Source of the DNA: Streptomyces lavendofoliae
Lineage (GTDB): Bacteria > Actinomycetota > Actinomycetes > Streptomycetales > Streptomycetaceae
NCBI RefSeq assembly: GCF_014649735.1
Contig: NZ_BMTP01000016.1
Location: 107,357-171,356 of the forward strand
DNA: 64,000 nucleotides
Direction of reading: 5' to 3'
Shown here: positions 26,154 to 34,425 of the stretch, piece by piece
How positions within the stretch are numbered: position 1 is the stretch's first letter
Layout of the letters: the number at the start of each line of letters is the position of its first letter
Notes under the pieces: generated by a model
The model's input: the letters and a program-made list of their open reading frames with translations, nothing else
What the model was told of the DNA's origin: nothing
Databases searched by the model: none
Position numbers and translations under genes: made by a program

Positions 26154-26183
26154 TTGGGAGCCGACCGCGTGGTTCCATATGAT
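26154..26183 (+). promoter_or_regulatory. Vegetative-type promoter, probably leaderless transcript
   Basis: TTGGGA at 26154-26159 and TATGAT at 26178-26183 are separated by 18 bp. The expected start of transcription falls at about 26190, the A of the ATG of the vWA gene, and no ribosome site precedes that ATG. Leaderless mRNAs are common in Streptomyces. Confidence 0.6.
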
Positions 26184-26189
26184 CCGGCG

Positions 26190-27473
26190 ATGATCACAAG
26201 AAAACGGCTGGTGGCCGGGGTCTTCGGCCTGCTGGTCGCCTTGACGGGCGGATCGTTCCCCGCGGTGGCCACGGCCGACTCCGAGCCGGCCGGCAAGCCC
26301 GCGCCGAAGGTGGAACTGGTGCTGGACGTCAGTGGCTCGATGCGCGCCACCGACATCGACGGCAAGTCCCGGATGGCGGCTGCCAAACAGGCGTTCAACG
26401 AGGTGCTGGACGCCGTTCCGCCGGAGGTGCGGCTCGGCATCCGTACCCTCGGCGCCGACTACCCCGGCAAGGACCGAAGGACCGGCTGCAAGGACACCCG
26501 TCAGCTCTACCCGGTCGGCCCCCTCGACCGGACCGAGGCGAAGGCGGCGGTGGCGACCCTGGCGCCGACCGGCTGGACGCCGATCGGCCCGGCGCTGCTC
26601 GGTGCGGCCGAGGACCTGGAGGGCGGCGACGCCACCCGGCGCATCGTCCTCATCACCGACGGGGAGGACACCTGCGCGCCGCTGGACCCGTGCGAGGTCG
26701 CGCGGGAGATCGCCGCGAAGGGCATCCACCTCACCATCGACACGCTCGGGCTGGTGCCCGACGCCAAGACCCGTGCCCAGCTGGTGTGCATCGCCGAGGC
26801 CACCGGCGGCACGTACACCTCGGTCCGGCACACGGACGAGCTGTCGGAGCGGGTCAGCCAACTCGTCGACCGCGCGGCCGAACCCACCCTCACGCCGGTC
26901 GCCACGCGGGGCGCGGACCGCTGCGAGAAGGCGCCGGCCCTGACGCCGGGTCTGTACACCGACCGGGAGACGTTCGGCGAGCACCGCTGGTACCGCGTGG
27001 ACGTCCTGCCGGGTCAGGAACTGCGGGCCTCGGTGAGCGTCGCCGCCGACCGCGCGGTCAACCGGGACTACGGCGTGCTGCTGCGCGCGTCGACCGTCCA
27101 CGGGCGGGAGATCGTACGCGGCGAGGCGGCCGGGGACGGCCGCACGGACGTCCTGTCGACCGGGCTGCGCTACCCCAGTCCGGACATCGACGACGCGGAC
27201 ACCGACGGCTCCGGCAAGCCGGCGGCCGAGACCGTGTGCCTGCGCGTCAGCAACTCGTTCTCCGCGCCCGCCGGGGTCAAGACCACCCCCGGCCTGCCCG
27301 TCGAGCTGAGCATCGCGGTCGTCGACGGGCCCGACGAGGCGGGCGACGCCGCCTTCCTCGGCCTCGGGCGCGGCTGGCTGTTCCTCGGCCTGCTGATCGT
27401 CGCCGGCTTCGTGACCGGCGTGCTGTGGGGCCGGCTGTCACGCTGGCGCGTTTCCGTGTGGAGGACCAACTGA
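26190..27473 (+). CDS. Secreted, membrane-anchored von Willebrand factor type A protein
   Basis: 427 residues. Signal peptide (residues 1-30, ending near ATADSEP), then a vWA domain with the MIDAS motif DVSGSM at about 48 and LITDGEDTC at about 155. A beta-rich region follows with the conserved HRWYRVDVLPGQEL block, and one membrane helix near the C-terminus (WLFLGLLIVAGFVTGVLWG) leaves a short basic tail inside. Such proteins bind partners through a metal ion at the cell surface. The stop overlaps the next start (TGATG), so the two products probably act together. Confidence 0.88.
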   Translation: MITRKRLVAGVFGLLVALTGGSFPAVATADSEPAGKPAPKVELVLDVSGSMRATDIDGKSRMAAAKQAFNEVLDAVPPEVRLGIRTLGADYPGKDRRTGCKDTRQLYPVGPLDRTEAKAAVATLAPTGWTPIGPALLGAAEDLEGGDATRRIVLITDGEDTCAPLDPCEVAREIAAKGIHLTIDTLGLVPDAKTRAQLVCIAEATGGTYTSVRHTDELSERVSQLVDRAAEPTLTPVATRGADRCEKAPALTPGLYTDRETFGEHRWYRVDVLPGQELRASVSVAADRAVNRDYGVLLRASTVHGREIVRGEAAGDGRTDVLSTGLRYPSPDIDDADTDGSGKPAAETVCLRVSNSFSAPAGVKTTPGLPVELSIAVVDGPDEAGDAAFLGLGRGWLFLGLLIVAGFVTGVLWGRLSRWRVSVWRTN

Positions 27474-28252
27474 TGCGTACCGTACGGAACCTGACCACGG
27501 CCGCGCTGCTGGCCGGCACCGCCCTGCTGGGCCTGCCGGGAGTGGCGGGCGCCGACAGTCCCTCGCCGGACCCCTCCGCCACCGGCGGCGGCGCGGCCGC
27601 GCCGACCGAGGCGGGTACGTCGTTCCGGACCGCCACCGCCGTGCGTCCGGGCCGGCACGCGACGGCGCAGGCGTCCACCGGCGACTACCTCTACTGGCAG
27701 TTCCCCGCCGACGCCGCCGAGCGGCCGACCGTACGCGCCACCGTGAAGCTGCCCCAGGCGACCGCTCTCCAGGCGGCGTCGACCTGGCGGATCGACGTGT
27801 ACGACGGGCTGCGGCGCCGGCAGGCGTGCCGTTTCGGCAGCCAGACGCACACCGTCCCGGCCGGTACCTCGTCGGTCGAGCTCACCTGCCACCTCCGTAC
27901 CGTCCGTGCCTGGGCCGAGCCGTGGTCCGGGGATCCGCTGCCCGGCGCGTACTACGTACGCCTGACGGCGGTACGCCTCGCCGCCACCGACGTCGGGCAA
28001 CCCCTCGACGCGGCGTTGGACATCGACGTCGAGGACACCGGCGGCGCGTCGGCGGTGGACGGCGGCCTGTCCGCCCCGCTGGTCCAGGGCTCGTCCGCCA
28101 CGGTCGAGCCGGAGGACGGCTGGGCGTCCGGCTGGTGGTCCACCCGCTGGCTGTGGACGGCGGGCGGCGCGGCCCTCGCCGCACTGGCCGGCATCGGCGG
28201 CCACCGCCTCACCCGCGGCAACGGCCGCCCGGCGGTGCCGGGCCGGGTCTGA
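27473..28252 (+). CDS. Secreted protein with C-terminal membrane anchor, partner of the vWA protein
   Basis: 259 residues with a signal peptide (cleavage probably after GVAGA), an Ala/Pro/Ser-rich linker, a central beta-rich domain with two cysteines about 20 residues apart (RRRQACRFG, VELTCHL), and a C-terminal helix (LWTAGGAALAALAGIGG). The central fold repeats the theme of the non-vWA part of the gene before it: GDYLYWQFPAD echoes HRWYRVDV there. No family name is known to me. Start ATG overlaps the previous stop by one base. Confidence 0.78.
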   Translation: MRTVRNLTTAALLAGTALLGLPGVAGADSPSPDPSATGGGAAAPTEAGTSFRTATAVRPGRHATAQASTGDYLYWQFPADAAERPTVRATVKLPQATALQAASTWRIDVYDGLRRRQACRFGSQTHTVPAGTSSVELTCHLRTVRAWAEPWSGDPLPGAYYVRLTAVRLAATDVGQPLDAALDIDVEDTGGASAVDGGLSAPLVQGSSATVEPEDGWASGWWSTRWLWTAGGAALAALAGIGGHRLTRGNGRPAVPGRV

Positions 28253-28451
28253 CCGTACGCCCCGCCGCGCCGGGCCGTCCCCCTGCCACGTCCGGCCGGC
28301 CGATCCGCCCGCTGTCCGGGCGGGGGCCGGTGACGTGCTCGGGGGCGGGCCGGGACCCGGACCCTGGCCCCTGCCCACCGTTCCCCGACCGGCGCCGGCT
28401 CCTGCGGTACGAGCGAACCCCCGCACCGCGACGGACCACCTCGCCGGCTCG

Positions 28452-29642
28452 TCACACGTCCCAGGTGACCGGGAGGCTCTTCACGCCGTAAATGTCGGCG
28501 GTCTCCGGGCGCAGGGGGACGTCCTCGGCCGGAACGGCCAGGCGCAGGGTGGGGAACCGGCGGAGCAGCGCGGAGAACGCGACCCGCATCTCGACGCGGG
28601 CCAGCTGCTGGCCCAGGCACAGGTGGACGCCGTGGCCGAAGGCCAGGTGTCCGCCGTCCTGCCTGCGCAGGTCGAGCACGTGGGGATCGGGGAAGCGCTC
28701 GGGGTCGTGGTTGGCGGTGTGGTACGACAGCACCACCGTCGTCCCGGCCTCGATGGTCCGGCCGCCCAGCTCGACGTCCACCAGCGCCGTCCTCATGAAG
28801 CTCTTGGCGACGCTCAGATACCGCAGCAGCTCCTCCACCGCCCGGTCGGTGAGCGTGGGATCGGCCCGCAGCGCGTCCAGTTGCCCCGGGTGCCGCAGCA
28901 GCGCGAAGGTGCCCAGCGCCAGCATGTTCGCGGTGGTGTCGAACCCGGCGGCCAGCAGGATCAGGGCGATCCCCTTCAGCTCCTCGTCGGTCAGGTCGCT
29001 GTCGGTGAGTTCGCTGAGCACGTCGTCGGTCGGGTGCGCGCGCTTGGCGGCCACCAGCTCCGCGAGGTACCGCTGGGTCGCGGTGTAGGCCGCCAGCAGG
29101 TCCTCGTCGCTCGTCTCCCCGCTCATGAACGTGTCGATCTGTTCCTGGAAGGAGTCCCGGTCCTCGTACGGCACCCCCAGCAGCTCGCAGATGACGATGG
29201 TGGGGATGGGCTTGGCGAACGCGGTCACGAGGTCCGCCGGCGGGCCGGTCCGCTCCATGGCGTCCAGGCAGTCGGTGGTGATCTGCTCGATGCGTTCGGT
29301 GAGCAGGCGCATCCGCCGTGCGGTGAACCTGCCCACCAGGGGCTTGCGGTAGCGGCTGTGCTGCGGGTCGTCCATGAGGAGGAACTCACCGGGCGGCGCC
29401 GGGGGCAGCTCGAAGCCGACGACGTTCAGAAGCTCCTTGCGCGCGCTGAACCGAGGGTCGGCCAGCACCGACCGGACCAGGTCGTAACCGGTGATCAGCC
29501 AGCCGGGTTTCCCGCCGGGATGGGTGTAACGGCTGATGGGACCGTGCCGGCGGGCGTCCACCAGCTCTGCCGGCGGGTCGAAGGGGCAGCCGGGCCGACG
29601 TTCCGTCGGCAGTGTCGTGACGGTGTGGACGGATTCGCTCAT
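28452..29642 (-). CDS. Cytochrome P450
   Basis: 396 residues. The oxygen-binding helix I motif is LAAGFDTTANM, the ExxR motif is EELLRY and the heme-cysteine loop is FGHGVHLCLGQQLAR. The arrangement is that of soluble bacterial class I P450s (CYP107-like), which need a ferredoxin and reductase; neither is nearby. The ATG at 29642 was preferred over that at 29648 because GAGGA lies six bases upstream. A promoter is visible at 29687-29715. The substrate is unknown. It is divergent from an APC permease across a region with palindromes. Confidence 0.93.
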   Translation of the reverse strand: MSESVHTVTTLPTERRPGCPFDPPAELVDARRHGPISRYTHPGGKPGWLITGYDLVRSVLADPRFSARKELLNVVGFELPPAPPGEFLLMDDPQHSRYRKPLVGRFTARRMRLLTERIEQITTDCLDAMERTGPPADLVTAFAKPIPTIVICELLGVPYEDRDSFQEQIDTFMSGETSDEDLLAAYTATQRYLAELVAAKRAHPTDDVLSELTDSDLTDEELKGIALILLAAGFDTTANMLALGTFALLRHPGQLDALRADPTLTDRAVEELLRYLSVAKSFMRTALVDVELGGRTIEAGTTVVLSYHTANHDPERFPDPHVLDLRRQDGGHLAFGHGVHLCLGQQLARVEMRVAFSALLRRFPTLRLAVPAEDVPLRPETADIYGVKSLPVTWDV

Positions 29643-29686
29643 GACCATTCCTCGGCTCGCTGCGCCACCTGATTGACGCATTCGGA

Positions 29687-29715
29687 AAGCTACGTTGCGT
29701 TCACTGCGCCGTCAA
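29687..29715 (-). promoter_or_regulatory. Predicted promoter of the P450 gene
   Basis: TTGACG at 29715-29710 and TAGCTT at 29692-29687 on the minus strand, 17 bp apart, close to the housekeeping sigma consensus. Transcription would start near 29680, leaving a leader of about 38 nt. Confidence 0.6.
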
Positions 29716-29758
29716 TCAAAGTGCAGGGGTAATGCCAGCTCAACGGCGGCAAATTGAT

Positions 29759-29800
29759 GCAATGACGGAGCGAGTAAAGGCAACGAGTCGTTGCAATGAC
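29759..29800. promoter_or_regulatory. Candidate operator: palindrome plus direct repeats
   Basis: GCAACGAGTCGTTGC at 29780-29794 is a perfect palindrome with 7-base arms. GCAATGAC occurs at 29759-29766 and again at 29793-29800. The remainder of the 371-bp gap between the P450 and permease genes shows no further gene. A regulator for the divergent pair may bind here; none is encoded alongside. Confidence 0.45.
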
Positions 29801-30013
29801 TGATGGCGAAGGCAATGCGGCGAGGCTGCGGCGACGGTATGCCGGCGGGCGGTTCGGTGAGGCGGTGGAGGCCGCCGGCGGCGACACCCGGCCGGCCCCG
29901 CGTGACGCACCCGCGGACGGCGTGGCAGGCATCGGCCGTGTACGGGCTGATCGGCGCGGGCAGGTGGTGACTCGGTCCGTGGCCGCGCACAGCAGGAAAG
30001 GCAGTTGGGGGAC

Positions 30014-31996
30014 ATGGAGAACGACAGCGGGTCGGCAGTGCCGGAAGTGGTGGCCAGCCCCGCCCTGCGGGCGCAGCCCACCGGCGGGGTGGCGCGGTGG
30101 ATGCTGCGCCACCAGGTGCAGCCGGTCGGCCCGGCGGCCGGCGAAGGGCACGGGAAGCCGCACGCCTGGTGGAAGGTCATGTGCCTGACCGGCGTCGACT
30201 ACTTCTCCAGCCTGGCCTACGTCCCCGCCATCGCGGCACTCGCGGCCGGGGCGGTCTCACCCCTGGCCACGCTGCTGATCGTGGCGCTGACGCTGCTCGG
30301 GATGCTGCCGATGTACCGGCGGGTCACACGGGAGAGCCCGAACGGCGCCGGGTCCGTGGCGATGCTGGAGGACCTGCTGCCGTTCTGGTGGGGGAAGCTC
30401 TTCGTCCTGGTGCTGCTCGGATTCGTGGCCACGTCGTGGATCATCACGATCACCCTGTCCACGGCGGACGCCTCGGTGCACGTGGTGGAGAACCCCTTCT
30501 TCCCCGCCGCCCTGCACGGACACGAGGTGGCGCTCACGGTGGCGCTCCTGCTGGTGCTCGGCGGTGTGTTCCTGCTGGGTTTCAGCGAGGCGGTCGGTGT
30601 CGCCATCCCCCTGGTCGCGGTCTTCCTGGCGCTCAACGCGGTCGTCATCGCCGTGGGCATGGCCCACGTGTTCACCACGCCGGGCGCCCTGTCGGCCTGG
30701 ACCGGTGCCCTCGCCGACGGGGGAGGCGGCTTCGGCGGCCTGATGGGGCCCGCACTGGTGGCGTTCCCCCTCCTCGTCCTCGGCCTGTCGGGCTTCGAGA
30801 CCGGGGTCAGCATGATGCCGCTGGTGGCCGCCGAGGGCGAGGACGACGAGCAGCGCCTGCGGTCGCGGATCCGCAACACCCGCCGGCTGCTGACCACCGC
30901 CGCGCTCATCATGAGCGTCTACCTGCTGTCCGCGAGCTTCGCCACCACCGTCCTCATCCCGGAGCGGGAGTTCCAGCCCGGTGGCGCGGCCAACGGCCGT
31001 GCCCTGGCCTGGCTGGCCCACGAGCACGTCGGCGAGGCGTTCGGCACCGTCTACGACATCAGCACCATCCTGATCCTCTGGTTCGCGGGCGCCTCCGCCA
31101 TGGCGGGTCTGATCAACATCGTCCCCCGCTACCTGCCGGACTACGGCATGGCCCCGGAGTGGGGGAGGGCCGTACGGCCGGTCGTGATCGTCTACACCGC
31201 CGTGTCCGTACTGATCACCATCGTCTTCGACGCCGATGTCGACGCCCAGGCCGGCGCCTACGCCACCGGCATCCTGGCCATGATGGTCTCCGGCGCCTTC
31301 GCCGTCACCGTCTCCGTCGCACGCCGCCAACGCCGCGCGAGCGCGGCCGGCTTCGGACTGCTCACCGCCATCCTGCTGTACGCCCTGGTGTACAACATCA
31401 TCGACAAGCCCGACGGCATCGCCATCTCCGGTGTGTTCATCGCCGGCATCATCATCGTCTCGCTCGTCTCCAGGGTCTCCCGTACGACCGAACTGCGTGC
31501 GGACCGCCTCGTCTTCGACGCGACGGCACGCCGGTTCATCACCGACACCCTCGCGCACGACGACTCCATCAACATCATCGCCAACCGCCGCCAGGCCGGC
31601 GACCGCGCCGAGTACGGCGCCAAGGAACGAGAACAACGCGGCACGAACCCGGTGCCCGCCCCCGCCGACGTCCTGTTCCTCGAGATCGACGTCGTCGACC
31701 CCTCCGACTTCAGCGAAACCCTCACCGTCCGCGGTGTCGAGGTCGACGGCTACCGCATCCTGCGCGCCGAGGCCCCGGCCGCCCCCAACGCCATAGCCGC
31801 CATCCTGCTCGCCCTGCGCGACTCCACCGGCGTCAGGCCGCACTGCTACTTCGCGTGGGCCGAGGGCAGCCCCCTGAAGCACATGTTCCGCTACTTCCTG
31901 CTCGGCCGGGGCGACACCGCCCCGGTCACCCGCGAGATCATCCGCAGCCACGAGCCCGACCCCGGGCTGCGCCCCGGCATCCACGTCGGCGGCTGA
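30014..31996 (+). CDS. APC-superfamily permease with cytosolic C-terminal domain
   Basis: 660 residues from the ATG at 30014; a TTG at 30005, nine bases earlier, has a better-spaced AGGA and cannot be excluded. About 12 membrane helices run from residue 65 to 490, starting with VDYFSSLAYVPAIAAL. A soluble C-terminal part of about 160 residues follows (LFLEIDVVDPSDFSETL, RGVEVDGYRILRAEAP). That long tail is unusual for simple amino-acid permeases and may regulate transport. The cargo is not clear. Divergent from the P450 gene. Confidence 0.85.
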   Translation: MENDSGSAVPEVVASPALRAQPTGGVARWMLRHQVQPVGPAAGEGHGKPHAWWKVMCLTGVDYFSSLAYVPAIAALAAGAVSPLATLLIVALTLLGMLPMYRRVTRESPNGAGSVAMLEDLLPFWWGKLFVLVLLGFVATSWIITITLSTADASVHVVENPFFPAALHGHEVALTVALLLVLGGVFLLGFSEAVGVAIPLVAVFLALNAVVIAVGMAHVFTTPGALSAWTGALADGGGGFGGLMGPALVAFPLLVLGLSGFETGVSMMPLVAAEGEDDEQRLRSRIRNTRRLLTTAALIMSVYLLSASFATTVLIPEREFQPGGAANGRALAWLAHEHVGEAFGTVYDISTILILWFAGASAMAGLINIVPRYLPDYGMAPEWGRAVRPVVIVYTAVSVLITIVFDADVDAQAGAYATGILAMMVSGAFAVTVSVARRQRRASAAGFGLLTAILLYALVYNIIDKPDGIAISGVFIAGIIIVSLVSRVSRTTELRADRLVFDATARRFITDTLAHDDSINIIANRRQAGDRAEYGAKEREQRGTNPVPAPADVLFLEIDVVDPSDFSETLTVRGVEVDGYRILRAEAPAAPNAIAAILLALRDSTGVRPHCYFAWAEGSPLKHMFRYFLLGRGDTAPVTREIIRSHEPDPGLRPGIHVGG

Positions 31997-32083
31997 CCGG
32001 GGACCCGCCGGGGGAGCAGCCGGACCGACGGGCCGGGCCGCCGGCCGCCGCGCGCTGGTGCGCGGGTGGGGCCGAACGCCGCG

Positions 32084-32845
32084 TCAGACGGCGGACCAGC
32101 CGTCGTCGACGGGGAGGATCGCGCCGTTGATGTGGCTCGCGGCCTGCGAGGCGAGGAAGAGGATCACCGCCGCCTGCTCCTCCGGTCGCGCCACACGGCC
32201 GAGGTTGACGAAGTGCGGGGCGAGCGCCGAGGGACCGTGCGCGGTCGGGTCGGCCGCCACCGCGATGCCCGTCGCGGTGCCGCCCGGACACACGGCGTTG
32301 GCGCGGATGCCGTTCCCCCGGTACGTCACCGCCAGCGACCTCGTCAGGCCGACCACGCCGTGCTTGGAGGCCGTGTACGCGGCGCCCGCCGCGCTGCCGC
32401 GCAGGGCCGCCTCCGAGGCGGTGTTGACGACGACGCCGTGGCCGGCGGCCAGCATGTGCGGGAGTACGGCACGGGTGAGCAGGAACGGCGCGGTCAGGTT
32501 GACCCGGATGACGCGTTCCCACTCGGCGTCGTCGACGTCGCCCAGCGCCGACATGCTGTCCATGATCCCGGCGTTGTTCACCAGGACGTCGACGCCGCCG
32601 AAACGCCCCACCGCCGTCGCCGTCACCCGCTCCACGACGGCCTGTTCGCTCAGGTCGCCCGGGACGGCCGTCGCGGTGCCGCCCGCCCGCACCGCCTCGA
32701 TGACGACCGCGTCCGCCGCCGCCCCGTCGAGGTCCGCCACCACGACCCGGTCACCCTGTGCGGCGAAGGCGAGCGCGGTCGCGCGCCCGATGCCCGATCC
32801 CCCTCCGGTGACGATCACGCTGCGTCCATCGGGACCGTCGGTCAT
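32084..32845 (-). CDS. Short-chain dehydrogenase/reductase (SDR)
   Basis: 253 residues of the classical SDR family: TGGGSGIGRATALAF at the N-terminus, NNAGIMD at about 95, Ser in VNTASEAAL and the catalytic YTASKHGVVGLT at about 160. The ATG at 32845 has GGAG six bases before. It is divergent from the AraC-type regulator at 33235 with 389 bp between. The substrate is unknown. Confidence 0.9.
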   Translation of the reverse strand: MTDGPDGRSVIVTGGGSGIGRATALAFAAQGDRVVVADLDGAAADAVVIEAVRAGGTATAVPGDLSEQAVVERVTATAVGRFGGVDVLVNNAGIMDSMSALGDVDDAEWERVIRVNLTAPFLLTRAVLPHMLAAGHGVVVNTASEAALRGSAAGAAYTASKHGVVGLTRSLAVTYRGNGIRANAVCPGGTATGIAVAADPTAHGPSALAPHFVNLGRVARPEEQAAVILFLASQAASHINGAILPVDDGWSAV

Positions 32846-33137
32846 GAGTGCTCCGTCCGCCAGGGAGGTGCCGCCGCGGTGGAATCCGCGGTGCGTTCGT
32901 CCCGCACGGTCCTGCCCGTACCCGGTGCGCCGGCCGGCCACGCCCGGGGGCCGCCCCGGCCCGGCGTGTCGTGTGCGGCGGACCGGGGGGAGTGCTTCCC
33001 GGGGGCCGTCGCCGAACCACCGGGGAGCGCGCGGCGACGCGGCACGCCCGGGTGCCCATCCCGTGACGCCGGCCGCCGGATCGGTGCGCACCCCGGAGCC
33101 CACGGACCCCTGCCCGGCCGGACCGCTCCCGCCGGCG

Positions 33138-33181
33138 GGAACGGGCGCGCACCCGACAGGAACGGGCACAGGATGTCGGGT
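33138..33181 (+). promoter_or_regulatory. Candidate AraC-type operator with direct and inverted repeats
   Basis: GGAACGGGC occurs at 33138-33146 and at 33159-33167, exactly 21 bp (two helical turns) apart, which is the geometry AraC proteins prefer. ACCCGACA at 33151-33158 and TGTCGGGT at 33174-33181 form a perfect dyad across the second copy. A -10-like TAGCGT follows at 33202-33207. The rest of the 389-bp gap shows no gene. Confidence 0.5.
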
Positions 33182-33234
33182 CGCGGAGGGGGCGCGCTGC
33201 CTAGCGTGGTCACCGCGAAGAGGAAGGGAACCAC

Positions 33235-34101
33235 ATGCTGGAGCGGCTGAACCGCGCCATGGAGCACATCGAGGGCAACCTCGACCGGACGGTCGACGTG
33301 GCCGTGCTCGCGCGCATCGCGGCCACGTCGGAGTACCACCTGCGCCGGATGTTCTCGGCGCTCGCGGGCATGCCGCTGTCGGAGTACGTCCGGCGCCGGC
33401 GCCTCACCGTCGCGGGCGCCGAGGTGCTCGCGGGACACGAGACGCTGCTGGACATCGCGGTGCGTCACGGCTACGGCTCGGGCGAGGCGTTCGCACGGGC
33501 GTTCCGCGCCATGCACGGCGTCGGCCCGGGGGAGGCCCGGCGCACCGGCGCGGTGCTCGTCTCCCAGCCCCGGTTGGCCTTCCGTCTCACCGTCGAAGGG
33601 AGCAGGAGCATGCGCTACCGCACGACCGACCGTCCGGCCTTCACCGTCGTCGGGTACAAGGCCAGGGTGCCCTTGGTGCACACCGGGCCCAACCAGGCGA
33701 TCATCGACTTCGTCCGGGGGATCGAACCGCCGGCCGTGGAGCGCCTGGTGAAGCTGTCGGACGCGGAACCCCACGGCATCGTCGCGGTCTGCGACGACCT
33801 GGACCCGAGCCGCGCCGAGGGCACCGAACTCGACTACTACCACGGGGTGATCACCTCCGCCCCGCCCCCGGAGGGCACCACGGCCCTGTCCGTCCCGGCC
33901 GGCACCTGGGCGGTCTTCACCGCCTCCGGACCGGTGCCCCGGGCGATCCAGGAGCTGTGGCGGGACGTGTTCGTGGAATGGTTCCCCTCCAACCCCTATC
34001 GCAGCCGCCCCGGTCCGGAGATTTTGCGTACCCGGCTGTCGGCGGACGGGACCGAGGGCGAGGCCGAGCTGTGGCTCCCGGTGGAGGCCGAACGGGGCTG
34101 A
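33235..34101 (+). CDS. AraC-family regulator with GyrI-like ligand-binding domain
   Basis: 288 residues. Residues about 5-105 are the two helix-turn-helix motifs of AraC/XylS (VAVLARIAATSEYHLRRMF, then LLDIAVRHGYGSGEAFARAF). Residues about 125-285 match the GyrI-like/effector-binding domain, with FTVVGYKARVP at its start and YYHGVITS in the middle. Such fusions respond to small, often hydrophobic, cations or drugs. A GAGGAAGGGAA ribosome site precedes the ATG. Its target is probably the divergent SDR and itself. Confidence 0.9.
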   Translation: MLERLNRAMEHIEGNLDRTVDVAVLARIAATSEYHLRRMFSALAGMPLSEYVRRRRLTVAGAEVLAGHETLLDIAVRHGYGSGEAFARAFRAMHGVGPGEARRTGAVLVSQPRLAFRLTVEGSRSMRYRTTDRPAFTVVGYKARVPLVHTGPNQAIIDFVRGIEPPAVERLVKLSDAEPHGIVAVCDDLDPSRAEGTELDYYHGVITSAPPPEGTTALSVPAGTWAVFTASGPVPRAIQELWRDVFVEWFPSNPYRSRPGPEILRTRLSADGTEGEAELWLPVEAERG

Positions 34102-34377
34102 GCCGCACATCGCGTGACGGGCGGCGGCGCGTGGACGCTCGGGCGTCGCCACCCGGGCCGGCTCGGGCCCGGCCGGCCGAGGCGCGCCCCCGCGCACCCA
34201 CGCGCCGGGACGTCCGCCCCAGGCCCCCGCGCCGCGTCGCGGCCGGCCTCCCGGGCGCACTCGCCCGCGCGTCGGTGTCGGCCTCCTGTCCGTAATCGCC
34301 CCGCCGTGGCGCACTTCGCCGACCGGACACCTGTACGCGCGTCCCCGCACCGTGTACGGTCTCGGGCCGATGGGTTT

Positions 34378-34391
34378 TGGGAGCGCTCCCA
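34378..34391. promoter_or_regulatory. CebR operator
   Basis: TGGGAGCGCTCCCA is a perfect 14-bp palindrome identical to the binding site known for CebR, the LacI-family repressor of cellulose use in Streptomyces that is released by cellobiose and cello-oligosaccharides. It lies 34 bp before the start of the GH5 cellulase. The upstream remainder of the 324-bp gap back to the AraC gene contains nothing else recognisable. Confidence 0.92.
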
Positions 34392-34425
34392 TCTCGCTGT
34401 GTCCGCTCGCACGAGGAGGAACGCT

